A stretch of DNA of 64,000 nucleotides. Source: Skermanella pratensis (GTDB lineage Bacteria; Pseudomonadota; Alphaproteobacteria; Azospirillales; Azospirillaceae). Positions 55,123-63,946 of the stretch are shown piece after piece. Numbering within the stretch: position 1 is the first letter of the stretch; the number at the start of each line of letters is the position of its first letter. The notes beneath the pieces were generated by a model. That model saw nothing but the letters and a program-made list of their open reading frames with translations. It was not told the DNA's origin and ran no database searches. The translations under genes were made by a program, and so were the position numbers. The stretch covers positions 3,774,501 through 3,838,500 of the forward strand of contig NZ_CP030265.1 in assembly GCF_008843145.1 (NCBI RefSeq). Reading direction: 5' to 3'.

Positions 55123-56589
55123 ATGGAAACCGGAAAGACCCTCGCCGACCTCGTCATCACCGGCGGCACCATCGTCACCGACCAAGCCAGCTTCCGGGGC
55201 GCCGTCGCCGTCAAGGACGGCCGCATCCTGGCGGTGGGCGCGGACGAGTCCATGCCGGCCGCGCGGGAGACCTTCGACGCGGCCGGCCTGCACCTGCTGC
55301 CCGGCGCGATCGACGCCCACGTCCATTTCCGCGAACCGGGCTATACCCACAAGGAGGACTGGCGGACCGGAACGGCGGCGGCGGCCATGGGCGGAGTCAC
55401 CACCGTCTTCGAGATGCCCAACACCGACCCGCCGACCGGCACGGTCGAGGCGCTGAGGATCAAGCAGCAGGCGGCGGCCAAGGCGCACGTGGACTACGGC
55501 CTGTACGGGCTGCTCGCCGAGGACAACCTGGACCAGCTGGACGGCCTGGTCGCGGGCGGCGTGGCCGCGTTCAAATGCTTCATGGGCAACACCTTCGGCA
55601 ACCTGCCCTCGCCCTCCACCGGCGCCATGCTGGAAGGGTTCGAGATCATCGCGCGGCACGGGCTTCGCATCTCGCTCCATGCCGAGACCGCCTCCATCAT
55701 GGCGTGGCGCCAGCGCAAGCTGATGGCCGCCGGCCGGCGCGATCCGCTCGCCCACTTGGCGTCGCGCCCCGCCGTGGTCGCGACCGAGGCGGTGTCGCGC
55801 GCCGCGATCCTGGCTGAATGGACCGGCGCCCGCATCCACGTCCTGCACATCTCCTCGGGCGACGAGCTGCGGCCGCTGCGGGAGGCGAAGGCGCGCGGCG
55901 TCGACGTCACCGGCGAGACCTGTCCGCATTACCTGCTGTTCGACGAGCGGGCCTATGCCGACCTGGGCTCGATCATCCGGGTCAACCCGCCGGTCCGCGA
56001 GCGGCATCACCAGCAGGCGCTCTGGGAGGGCCTCAGGGACGGCACGATCGACATGATCGCGACCGACCACGCGCCGCACGATCCCGGGGAAAAGGTGCGG
56101 GACGACATCTGGACGGCCGATTGCGGCTTCCCCGGCGTCGAGACCCAGATGCCGCTGATGCTGACCCAGGTGAACGCCGGCCGCCTGTCGCTGACCGACT
56201 ATGTGCGGCTGTCCTCGACGGCCCCGGCCAAGGCGTTCGGCCTCCATCCGCGGAAGGGGGCGATCATGCCCGGCGCCGACGCCGACATCGCGCTGGTCGA
56301 TCTGGCCCGGCGCGAAACGGTCCGCGCCGACGCGCTGCACTCGCGCGGCAGGATCACGCCGTTCGAGGGGTTCGAAACGGTGGGCGCGCCGATCCACACG
56401 CTGGTTCGGGGTCGGTTCGTGATGCGGTACCGCCGGCTGGTCGAGGATGCCTCCGGGTGGGGCCTTCCGGTCGGCCGGGTCCAGGCCATGCCGGAACCCC
56501 AGCCCCGCCACGTCGAGGAGACGACCGCCGCGATCACCGGCGCCCGTCCGGCTGGCGCGACGGCTCCGTCCGTTCGGGCGGCCGAGTGA
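55123..56589 (+). CDS. dihydroorotase/hydantoinase/allantoinase-family cyclic amidohydrolase
   Basis: A 488-residue metal-dependent cyclic amidase. IDAHVHFREPGYTHKEDWRT (HxH), FKCFMGNTFG (carboxylated Lys), SLHAETASIM, HVLHISSGDE and ATDHAPHDP (Asp) give a complete two-metal site. It hydrolyses a cyclic ureide or imide ring; the sequence alone cannot choose between dihydroorotate, hydantoin, allantoin and dihydropyrimidine. The C-terminal 40 residues (EETTAAITGARPAGATAPSV) are an unstructured tail. Its stop overlaps a GTG (56586) of the next frame. Confidence 0.9.
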   Translation: METGKTLADLVITGGTIVTDQASFRGAVAVKDGRILAVGADESMPAARETFDAAGLHLLPGAIDAHVHFREPGYTHKEDWRTGTAAAAMGGVTTVFEMPNTDPPTGTVEALRIKQQAAAKAHVDYGLYGLLAEDNLDQLDGLVAGGVAAFKCFMGNTFGNLPSPSTGAMLEGFEIIARHGLRISLHAETASIMAWRQRKLMAAGRRDPLAHLASRPAVVATEAVSRAAILAEWTGARIHVLHISSGDELRPLREAKARGVDVTGETCPHYLLFDERAYADLGSIIRVNPPVRERHHQQALWEGLRDGTIDMIATDHAPHDPGEKVRDDIWTADCGFPGVETQMPLMLTQVNAGRLSLTDYVRLSSTAPAKAFGLHPRKGAIMPGADADIALVDLARRETVRADALHSRGRITPFEGFETVGAPIHTLVRGRFVMRYRRLVEDASGWGLPVGRVQAMPEPQPRHVEETTAAITGARPAGATAPSVRAAE

Positions 56590-56609
56590 AGACGAACCCG
56601 AGGACATCC

Positions 56610-57485
56610 ATGCAGACGGCGAAATCACCCAGCCTGGTCCCGATCCCGCTGAAGCCGGACCCGGACCAGCAGTCCCCGCGCAAGCTGTTCATCGAACTGG
56701 AAAAGGTCACCGTCTCCTACGGCAAGGGGCCGGGCGCCACCCAGGCGCTCTCCGAGATCACGCTCCAGGTCGGCGAAGGCGACTTCATCGCGCTGGTCGG
56801 ACCGTCGGGCTGCGGCAAGAGCACGATCCTGAAGCTGGTCGGCGACCTGCTGAAGGCGTCGAGCGGCCACGTCTTCGTGGCCGGGCGGGAAGTCGGGGCG
56901 CAGGACGTGCGGATCGGCATGGCCTTCCAGAACCCGACGCTGCTGCCCTGGCTGAGCATCCGCGACAACGTCATGCTGCCTCTCAAGATCGTGCAGCCTT
57001 TCCGGGCCGACTGGAAGCGCAAGCGGCACGGCGAGTACCGCGACCGGGCCGAAGCTCTGCTGGCCAAGGTCGGCCTGGGCGGCTTCGGCGGCAAGTATCC
57101 CTGGCAGCTCTCGGGCGGCATGCAGCAGCGGGCCTCGCTGTGCCGGGCGCTGATCCACGACCCCAACCTGCTGCTGCTGGACGAGCCGTTCGGCGCGCTG
57201 GACCAGTTCACGCGGGAGGAGCTTTGGGACATCCTCCAGACGCTGTGGATCGACGGCAAGCCGACCGTGCTGCTGGTCACCCACGACCTGCGCGAGAGCG
57301 CCTTCCTGGCCAACCGCATCGTCGTGATGAGCGCCCGGCCCGGGCGGATCCTGGTGGACGAGCCGGTCGGCTTCGCCCGCCCGCGCACGCTGGACACGAC
57401 CTACCAGCCGGGCTTCACCAACCTGACCCACAAGCTGCGCACCCTGATCGTCGAGGCCCGGAGCGCCGCGGGAGGTACCCCATGA
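56610..57485 (+). CDS. ABC transporter ATPase (nitrate/sulfonate/taurine type)
   Basis: A 291-residue ATPase. GPSGCGKSTILKLVG (Walker A), QLSGGMQQRASLCRAL (signature), LLLLDEPFGALD (Walker B) and LVTHDLRESAFLANR (H-loop). ATG 56610 has GAGG six bases upstream; GTG 56586 is possible. It energises uptake with the permease, with which its stop overlaps (ATGA at 57482). Confidence 0.96.
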   Translation: MQTAKSPSLVPIPLKPDPDQQSPRKLFIELEKVTVSYGKGPGATQALSEITLQVGEGDFIALVGPSGCGKSTILKLVGDLLKASSGHVFVAGREVGAQDVRIGMAFQNPTLLPWLSIRDNVMLPLKIVQPFRADWKRKRHGEYRDRAEALLAKVGLGGFGGKYPWQLSGGMQQRASLCRALIHDPNLLLLDEPFGALDQFTREELWDILQTLWIDGKPTVLLVTHDLRESAFLANRIVVMSARPGRILVDEPVGFARPRTLDTTYQPGFTNLTHKLRTLIVEARSAAGGTP

Positions 57486-58255
57486 CCAGCCTGAACCGGG
57501 AGAAGATCGCGTCCGCCGCCCTGATCGCCGGGGTCTTCGTGGCATGGGAGGTCGGCTGCCTGCTGTTCGGCATCAGCGAATACGTCCTGCCGCGCCCGTC
57601 CCAGATCGTCATGGTGCTGGTGGAGCGCTGGCCCGCCCTGATGCCGCACGCGGTACAGACACTCTACACCACGCTGGTCGGGTTCGCGCTCGGCGTCTCC
57701 GCCGGGGTGCTGATCGGAATGCTGATCGGGTCGTCCAGGCTGGCCTACAACGTGGCGTTCCCCCTGCTGGTGGGCTTCTCGTCGATCCCCAAGGTGGCGG
57801 TGGTGCCGATCTTCGTGCTGTGGTTCGGCGCCGGGACGGTTCCGGCGGTGCTCACCTCCATGATCATCTCGGTCTTCCCGGTGGTGGTGAACATGGCGAC
57901 GGGGCTGGCGACCACGGAGCCGGAGCTGGAGGACGTGCTGCGCACGATGAAGGCGACCAAGCGCGACATCCTGCTGAACGTCGGGCTGCCGCGCGCCATG
58001 CCGTACCTGTTCGCCTCCCTCAAGGTCGCGGTCACGCTGTCCTTCGTCGGCACGGTCATCGCGGAGACGGTCGCGTCCAACCGGGGGATCGGCAACATGA
58101 TGCTGATCGCCTCCTCCAACTTCAACGTCCCCCTGGTCTTCGCCGGGCTCTTCATCCTGGCCGGCCTCGGCATCGCGCTCTACGTCGTCTTCTCGCTGAT
58201 CGAGCGCCGCGTGACCGGCTGGGCCAACCGCAAGACCGAATTCGCGATGGGCTGA
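57482..58255 (+). CDS. ABC transporter permease (SsuC/TauC/ThiX type)
   Basis: A 257-residue permease with six helices. The EAA loop is ATKRDILLNVGLPRAMPYLF ASLK; IPKVAVVPIFVLWFGAGTVP is the family P-loop-like motif. It forms the membrane channel with the ATPase; two binding proteins (53256, 58283) could serve it. ATGA overlap with the ATPase gene. Confidence 0.95.
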   Translation: MTSLNREKIASAALIAGVFVAWEVGCLLFGISEYVLPRPSQIVMVLVERWPALMPHAVQTLYTTLVGFALGVSAGVLIGMLIGSSRLAYNVAFPLLVGFSSIPKVAVVPIFVLWFGAGTVPAVLTSMIISVFPVVVNMATGLATTEPELEDVLRTMKATKRDILLNVGLPRAMPYLFASLKVAVTLSFVGTVIAETVASNRGIGNMMLIASSNFNVPLVFAGLFILAGLGIALYVVFSLIERRVTGWANRKTEFAMG

Positions 58256-58282
58256 CGCCCGCGCACAGCATCGGAGAACACC

Positions 58283-59341
58283 ATGATCGACATATCCCGC
58301 CGGGCCGCCCTGGCGGCCGGGTTCGGCCTCGCGCTCGCCGTCTCGCAGCCGTTCGCCGTCACCCCGGCCCAGGCCCGGGAGCCGACGCCGATCCGCTTCA
58401 CGCTGGACTGGAAGTACCAGGGCATCCACGCCTGGTACTTCGTCGCCCAGGACAAGGGCTATTTCCGCGACGAGGGGCTGGAGGTCACGATCGACCAGGG
58501 CGAGGGGTCCGCCGCCACCGTCACCCGCATCATGTCCGGCGCCTACGACGCCGGGTTCGGCGACATCAACGCCGTGATCCAGCAGGCGGCGCAGAAGCCC
58601 GGCGAGGCGCCGGTGATGGTCTACCAGATCTACAACCGTCCGCCCTTCGCGGTGCTGACCAGGACGGACAGCGGCATCGAGGACATGAAGGACCTGGCCG
58701 GCCGCAAGGTCGGCGGCCCGGCCGGCAGTGCCGCGACCCGGCTGCTTCCGGCGCTGCTGGCGCGGAACGGCGTGGCGGAGCCGTCGGTCGAGGTGCTGAA
58801 CATGCAGCCGAACCTGCAGGAGCAGATGCTGATCCGCGGCGAGGTCGCGGCCTCCCTGGTATTCAACGTGACCAGCTACGTCAACCTGATCCAGCAGGGC
58901 CAGGACCCGGACGGCGATTTCCGCTGGCTTGACTATGCCGACCACGGGCTGGACCTCTATTCCAACGGCGTGATGGTGTCCCGGGATCTTGCCCGCGACA
59001 AGCCGGAGGCGGTCCGAGGGCTGGTCCGGGCGATCAATCGGGCGGTGCAGGACGTGATGGCCGATCCGGACATGGGCGTGAAGGCGCTGACCGCGGTCGA
59101 GCCGCTGGTCGATGCCGGCAGCGAGGGGCGCCGGGTGCGGTTCGCCTTCGACCGGTTGATGATCACGCCGGAAACGCGGAAGATCGGGCTGGGCGACGTG
59201 GACGACGCCCGGCTGGAGCGGTCCATCGCGGTGATGGCCGAAGCCTACGACCTGCCGCGGAAGCCCGAGCCGTCGCAAGTGTTCGACCGGTCGTTCCTGC
59301 CGCCGCAGGACCGGCGCCTCGTCGCCGGCGCGGGGAATTGA
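58283..59341 (+). CDS. NMT1/THI5-like ABC substrate-binding protein (2)
   Basis: A 352-residue periplasmic protein with a signal peptide (ISRRAALAAGFGLALAVSQP, cleavage near AQA). IRFTLDWKYQGIHAWYFVAQ DKGYF, IDQGEGSAATVTRIMSGAYD and DLYSNGVMVSRDLA make it a clear paralogue of the 53256 product. Two receptors on one transporter suggest two related ligands, or capture of substrate and intermediate. Confidence 0.92.
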   Translation: MIDISRRAALAAGFGLALAVSQPFAVTPAQAREPTPIRFTLDWKYQGIHAWYFVAQDKGYFRDEGLEVTIDQGEGSAATVTRIMSGAYDAGFGDINAVIQQAAQKPGEAPVMVYQIYNRPPFAVLTRTDSGIEDMKDLAGRKVGGPAGSAATRLLPALLARNGVAEPSVEVLNMQPNLQEQMLIRGEVAASLVFNVTSYVNLIQQGQDPDGDFRWLDYADHGLDLYSNGVMVSRDLARDKPEAVRGLVRAINRAVQDVMADPDMGVKALTAVEPLVDAGSEGRRVRFAFDRLMITPETRKIGLGDVDDARLERSIAVMAEAYDLPRKPEPSQVFDRSFLPPQDRRLVAGAGN

Positions 59342-59349
59342 GGCCCGAC

Positions 59350-60804
59350 ATGACGGAAAGATCCATCGCCTGCGCCGGCCTGCTCCACGGCAGGGGCTAC
59401 GACCTGCAGGGGCCGTGCCGGGTCTCGCTCGACGGCGGCCGGATCGCCGGCGTGGCGGGGATCGACGGGGAGGCCGACCCGCTGTTCGTCCTGCCGGTGC
59501 TGGTCAACGCCCACGACCACGGCCGGCCCGTGCGGTCCAGTTCCTTCGGGGCGGCGGGCAAGCCGCTGGAACTCTGGCTCCAGTACCTGGCGCTGCTGCC
59601 GGCGGTGGACCCGTACCTCGCCGCCGCGGCCTCGCTGGGCCGCAGCGCCCTGGGCGGGGCCGGCGCCGTCATGGTCCATCATACGCGGGTGCAGGGATTG
59701 ACCCCGCTTCCCCTGGAAGCCGCCGAGGTCGCCCGCGCCGCCGCCGACATCGGGGTGCGGATCGGCTTCGCGGTCGCGCTGAAGGACCGCAACCCCTTGG
59801 TCTACGGCCCGTCGGAGGAAGTGCTGGCCCTGCTGCCGGAGGACGCCCGGCGCGAGATCGCCCGGCGGACCGGCAATGCCCCGATGCCCGTCGAGGACCA
59901 GATCCGGCTGGTCGAGGAAGTGGCCGGCGCCGCGGCCGGCGACCTGGTGGACGTGCAGTACGGGCCGACCGGCGTCCAGTGGTGCTCGCCCGGGCTGCTG
60001 CGTGCCGTCGCCGACGCCTCCGCCCGGACCGGCCGGCGGGTGCATATGCACTGCCTGGAGACGCGCTACCAGCGTGACTGGGCGGACCGCAATTTCGCCG
60101 GAGAACCCGGGGGGATGTTCGCCTTCCTGAAGGGGATCGGGTTGCTGTCGCCGCGCCTGACGCTGGCGCACTGCACCTGGGCGCGGCCGGAAGAGCTGGA
60201 CCTGATCGCCGAATCAGGCGCCACGGTCGCGGTCAACACGGGCTCCAACCTGGGCATCCGGTCCGGCATCGCGCCGGTGGCCGAGATGGTGGCGCGCGGC
60301 TGCAAGGTAGCATTGGGCCTGGACGGGCTGACGCTGAACGAGGACGACGACGCGCTGGGCGAGATGCGCCTCGCCAACGCGCTGCACCGCGGCTGGGGCT
60401 TCGACACCGCGATCGACGAGACGGCGATGCTGCGGATCGCCCTGGCCAACGGGCGTGCCGCCGTGACCGGACGGGACGAGGGCGGCGCCATCGAACCCGG
60501 AGCGCCCGCGGACCTGCTGCTACTCGACACCGGAAGGCTGGACTCCGACCGGCTGGTGCCGGACCTGTCGCCGCGCGACCTGCTGTTCGCCCGCGCCGGC
60601 GCCGGCCATGTCGCCGAGGTGATCGTGGCGGGACGGACGGTCGTGCGGCGGGGCAAGGTGACGGGAATCGACCACGACGCCGCCCAGGCCGAGCTGCTGG
60701 ACCGGATGCGCCACGGCATCAAGGAGAACGACGCCCTGCGGGCCGCGCTGCCGGAGCTGGGCCGCGCGCTGCACCGGCATTTCGCGGCGGCACCCTGCTG
60801 CTGA
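59350..60804 (+). CDS. amidohydrolase (deaminase/ureidase-like)
   Basis: A 484-residue amidohydrolase-superfamily protein. VLVNAHDHGRPVRSSSFG provides HxH, HMHCLETRYQRDW and LTLAHCTWARPEEL the later His, and VALGLDGLTLNEDDD the Asp, so a one-metal site similar to the ATZ/TRZ and cytosine deaminase group. It may deaminate the ring compound or hydrolyse the ureido acid left after ring opening. TTG 59338 is an alternative start but ATG 59350 fits the family. Confidence 0.87.
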   Translation: MTERSIACAGLLHGRGYDLQGPCRVSLDGGRIAGVAGIDGEADPLFVLPVLVNAHDHGRPVRSSSFGAAGKPLELWLQYLALLPAVDPYLAAAASLGRSALGGAGAVMVHHTRVQGLTPLPLEAAEVARAAADIGVRIGFAVALKDRNPLVYGPSEEVLALLPEDARREIARRTGNAPMPVEDQIRLVEEVAGAAAGDLVDVQYGPTGVQWCSPGLLRAVADASARTGRRVHMHCLETRYQRDWADRNFAGEPGGMFAFLKGIGLLSPRLTLAHCTWARPEELDLIAESGATVAVNTGSNLGIRSGIAPVAEMVARGCKVALGLDGLTLNEDDDALGEMRLANALHRGWGFDTAIDETAMLRIALANGRAAVTGRDEGGAIEPGAPADLLLLDTGRLDSDRLVPDLSPRDLLFARAGAGHVAEVIVAGRTVVRRGKVTGIDHDAAQAELLDRMRHGIKENDALRAALPELGRALHRHFAAAPCC

Positions 60805-60836
60805 GCCGCCCAACGAACGGAAGACCAGGACACATC

Positions 60837-61946
60837 ATGACATCAGGCATTCGCCCCGGCGTCGCGGTCCACCGCGTCGCGACCACCGGCCCCGACGACG
60901 TGGCCGGGCTCGAACGGCTGGTCCGGGCGGGCGAGCTGGACCCGGCCGGGATTGTCGCGATCCTCGGCAAGACGGAAGGAAACGGCTGCGTCAACGATTT
61001 CAGCCGGGGCTTCGCCACCCAAAGCCTCAAGTTGTTCCTCCAGGGGCATGTCGGGCGGGAGGCGGCCGGGCGCGTCTGCCTCGTGATGTCCGGCGGGACC
61101 GAGGGCGCCCTCTCCCCCCACTGGATCGTGTTCGAGCGCCGGGAGTCGGATGAGTCGGCGCGCGGTCCGGCGCTCGCCATGGGAAGCGCCATCACCCCCG
61201 ACCTGCCGCCCGAGCATCTGGGCCGCCGCGCCCAGGTGGAGATGGTCGCGCGGGGAGTTGCCGACGCCATGGAGCGAGCGGGCATCGCCGATCCGGCCGC
61301 CGTGCATTTCGTGCAGATCAAGTGCCCGCTGCTGACGGCGGCCCGCGCCGCCGAGGCCGAGGCCCGGGGCCGGGCGACCGCCACGCGCGACACGCTGAAG
61401 TCCATGGGGCTGTCGCGCGGCGCCAGCGCGTTGGGCGTCGCCGTGGCGCTGGGCGAGCTGTCGATCGGGGAAATCCCCAACGGCGCCATCGGCACCGACA
61501 TGGGCCTGTGGTCCGGGCGGGCCAGCACCTCGTCGGGGATCGAGCTGATGGGCCACGAGATCCTGGTGCTCGGCATGAGTCCGGACTGGACCGGTCCGCT
61601 CGCCATCGACCATGCGGTGATGCGGGATGCCGCCGACATCGGCCCGTTGCGCGCGGCGCTGGCGCGGCTGGGCCTCGACGCGGAGGGGCAGCTCGACGCC
61701 TCCGCGCGGGCCAGGGTCAGGGCCGTGCTCGCCAAGGCGGAGGCGTCGCGAAGCGGCACCGTGCGGGGGCTGCGGCACACGATGCTGGACGACAGCGACA
61801 TCTCGGCGACCCGGCATGCCCGCGCCTTCGTCGCCGGCGTGCTGGCCGGGACGATGGGCATGACCGACCTGTTCGTTTCCGGCGGGGCCGAGCACCAGGG
61901 ACCGGACGGCGGCGGGCCGGTCGCGATCATCGCGGAACGGGCCTGA
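60837..61946 (+). CDS. ring-opening amidohydrolase, cyanuric acid hydrolase/barbiturase family
   Basis: A 369-residue member of the small AtzD/TrzD/barbiturase family (three-repeat fold with Ser-Lys dyads). Diagnostic are AILGKTEGNGCVNDFSRGFA, CLVMSGGTEGALSPH, VQIKCPLLT, ALGVAVALGE, GRASTSSGIELMG and FVSGGAEHQGPDGGGPVAII. Each repeat supplies a Ser and a Lys. The family opens cyanuric acid to carboxybiuret or barbiturate to ureidomalonate. Which of the two, or another ring, cannot be told by eye. It is 33 bp after the amidohydrolase gene. Confidence 0.92.
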   Translation: MTSGIRPGVAVHRVATTGPDDVAGLERLVRAGELDPAGIVAILGKTEGNGCVNDFSRGFATQSLKLFLQGHVGREAAGRVCLVMSGGTEGALSPHWIVFERRESDESARGPALAMGSAITPDLPPEHLGRRAQVEMVARGVADAMERAGIADPAAVHFVQIKCPLLTAARAAEAEARGRATATRDTLKSMGLSRGASALGVAVALGELSIGEIPNGAIGTDMGLWSGRASTSSGIELMGHEILVLGMSPDWTGPLAIDHAVMRDAADIGPLRAALARLGLDAEGQLDASARARVRAVLAKAEASRSGTVRGLRHTMLDDSDISATRHARAFVAGVLAGTMGMTDLFVSGGAEHQGPDGGGPVAIIAERA

Positions 61947-61950
61947 GCCG

Positions 61951-62910
61951 ATGCCCGGCCGGATCGAACTCCTCCCCGAACCCGGAACGGTCCACTGGGG
62001 CCATTTCGACGCGGCGCTGGCCCCGGTCGCCGAGATCGCCGGCGGCGGCACCGTCGTCATCCATACCGTGAGCGGCGGCCGGGACGACCTGCCGCCGCCC
62101 GGCTCCGGCATGACGGTCCGGCCCGAGCACCGGCGCATCCTCGACGCGGTCGAGCCGGACATGGGGCCGCACATCATGACCGGCCCCGTCGCCGTCCGGG
62201 GCGCCGAACCGGGCGACGCGCTTCGCGTCGAGATCCTGGACGTGGCGCTGCGCGAGAATTGGGGCTTCAACCTGATCAGGCCGGGCGCCGGAGCCCTGCC
62301 GGACCGGTTCCCCGATCACCGGCGGATACACCTGCCGATCGACCGGGCGGCGGGAAAGGTGCTGACGCCCTGGGGGCTGGAGATCCCGGCCCGTCCTTTC
62401 TTCGGCGTGATGGGCACCGCGCCGGCGCCGGACCTGGGGCGGCTCACCTCGATCGTGCCGGGAGCCTTCGGCGGCAACATCGACAACAAGGAGCTGACGG
62501 CAGGATCGGTCCTGTACCTGCCGGTCTGGACGGAGGGCGCGCTGTTCTCTGCCGGCGACGGCCACGCCGCCCAGGGCGACGGGGAGGTCTGCCTGACCGC
62601 GGTGGAGACGGGCCTGACCGGAACCTTCCGCATCGACCTGGTAAAGCGGGCCGGACTGACGTCTCCCCGGGCGGAAACGCCGGACCACCTGATCACCATG
62701 GGCTTCGACGAGGACCTGGACGAGGCCGCGCGCATGGCCCTGATAGAGATGATCGGGCTGATCACCGAACGCACGCCCCTGTCGGAGGAGGAAGCCTACC
62801 GGCTGTGCAGCCTTGCAGCCGACCTGCGCGTCACGCAATTGGTGAACCGGCGCAAGGGCATCCATGCCATGCTGGGGCGCTGGGCGCTCCGGACGAAACC
62901 AATCCCCTGA
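61951..62910 (+). CDS. acetamidase/formamidase-family amidase
   Basis: A 319-residue FmdA/AmdA-family protein. TVHWGHFDAALAPVAEIAGG, TGPVAVRGAEPGDALRVEIL, RPFFGVMGTAPA, GAFGGNIDNKELTAGSVLYL and SAGDGHAAQGDGEV are family blocks with the metal-binding His/Asp/Glu. It would release ammonia from a small amide or urea-type product of the ring opener. It starts four bases after the previous stop. Confidence 0.93.
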   Translation: MPGRIELLPEPGTVHWGHFDAALAPVAEIAGGGTVVIHTVSGGRDDLPPPGSGMTVRPEHRRILDAVEPDMGPHIMTGPVAVRGAEPGDALRVEILDVALRENWGFNLIRPGAGALPDRFPDHRRIHLPIDRAAGKVLTPWGLEIPARPFFGVMGTAPAPDLGRLTSIVPGAFGGNIDNKELTAGSVLYLPVWTEGALFSAGDGHAAQGDGEVCLTAVETGLTGTFRIDLVKRAGLTSPRAETPDHLITMGFDEDLDEAARMALIEMIGLITERTPLSEEEAYRLCSLAADLRVTQLVNRRKGIHAMLGRWALRTKPIP

Positions 62911-62927
62911 CGGGGAGGAGAGAGACC

Positions 62928-63340
62928 ATGGAAAATCTGAAGATCACCATCAACGAGATGGTCTTCGACGCACGACTGGAACTCCAGGCGGCGCCGAAGA
63001 CCTGTGCCGCCTTCATCCAGCGCCTGCCGTTCGATTCCCAGGTCGTCCATGTCCGCTGGAGCGGCGAAGGCGTCTGGATCCCGCTCGGCGACTATGATTT
63101 CGGCGTCGGATACGAGAACCACACCAGCTATCCGGCCCCGGGCCAGATCATCCTGTATCCCGGCGGGATCAGCGAGACCGAGATCCTGCTGGCCTATGGC
63201 GGGGTGCAGTTCGCCAGCAAGATGGGCCAGCTGGCCGGCAACCACTTCATCACCCTGACCTCGGACTGGAGAACCTGCCCGAGGTCGGCCGCCTCGCCCT
63301 GTGGCACGGCGCCCAGAAGATCAGGTTCGAGGCGGCGTGA
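62928..63340 (+). pseudogene. DUF3830 (cyclophilin-like) protein with a late frameshift
   Basis: ATG 62928 after GGGGAGGAGAG encodes MENLKITINEMVFDARLELQ, CAAFIQRLPFDSQVVHVRWS and MGQLAGNHFITLT, then leaves frame at about 63263. The following +1 frame reads LENLPEVGRLALWHGAQKIR FEAA and stops at 63340, the normal family end. One extra G in TCGGACTGG joins them. The short cyclophilin-fold DUF3830 proteins are often found near ring-opening amidohydrolases. Real loss or base-call error is unresolved. Confidence 0.8.
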
Positions 63341-63610
63341 CGGGAAGCCCGGATCGTGAGGGACGATCATGCAGGTCCCTCATGCAGGTCCCGGCGGGGG
63401 GCTGGGGCACCTCGTCTTCACCGCGCCCAGCCTCTACGACCTCAACACGGTGTGGGTTGCCGCCTCCGCGGAGCGCGCATCGGTGTTCCGAACGGTTCGA
63501 CAGGTTTTCCTGATCCAGGTTAATGCGGCCGGGGCGTTGGCGTGCCATCACCGGCATATGGGAGTGGGACGAGCGGCAACGCCGTCCGTGACCTTCATGA
63601 GGAGCGCCAG

Positions 63611-63946
63611 ATGGCCGGACTATCCTGGAAGGCAGCGATCCTGTTGGGAGCCGCGGCGACCCCCTGGGTCACCGACGCCGGCCAGGCGCGGAGCGGCGAT
63701 CCCGCCGCCGGGGGACGCATCGCCGAACAGTGGTGCTCGTCCTGCCACGTCGTCTCGGGAGCCGGAACCGACGCGGTCCCGAGCCTGGAGCGCATCGCCA
63801 GGGATATTCCCGCCGCGCAGGGAGATCCGGGATTCGCCCGGTTGAGGCAGTGGCTGGCCGATCCGCACCCGCCGATGCCGAACCTCTCCCTGTCGGACGC
63901 CGAGATCATCGACATCGCGGCCTATCTTGAAACCCTGGCGCGCTGA
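63611..63946 (+). CDS. periplasmic mono-haem cytochrome c
   Basis: A 111-residue class I cytochrome c. Signal peptide residues 1-24 (LSWKAAILLGAAATPWVTDA), haem motif CSSCH (about 43-47) and axial Met in PHPPMPNLSL (about 85-94). ATG 63611 follows GAGGAGC. It stands 270 bp after the DUF3830 gene and may be a separate unit; no oxidase partner is visible before the right edge. Confidence 0.88.
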   Translation: MAGLSWKAAILLGAAATPWVTDAGQARSGDPAAGGRIAEQWCSSCHVVSGAGTDAVPSLERIARDIPAAQGDPGFARLRQWLADPHPPMPNLSLSDAEIIDIAAYLETLAR

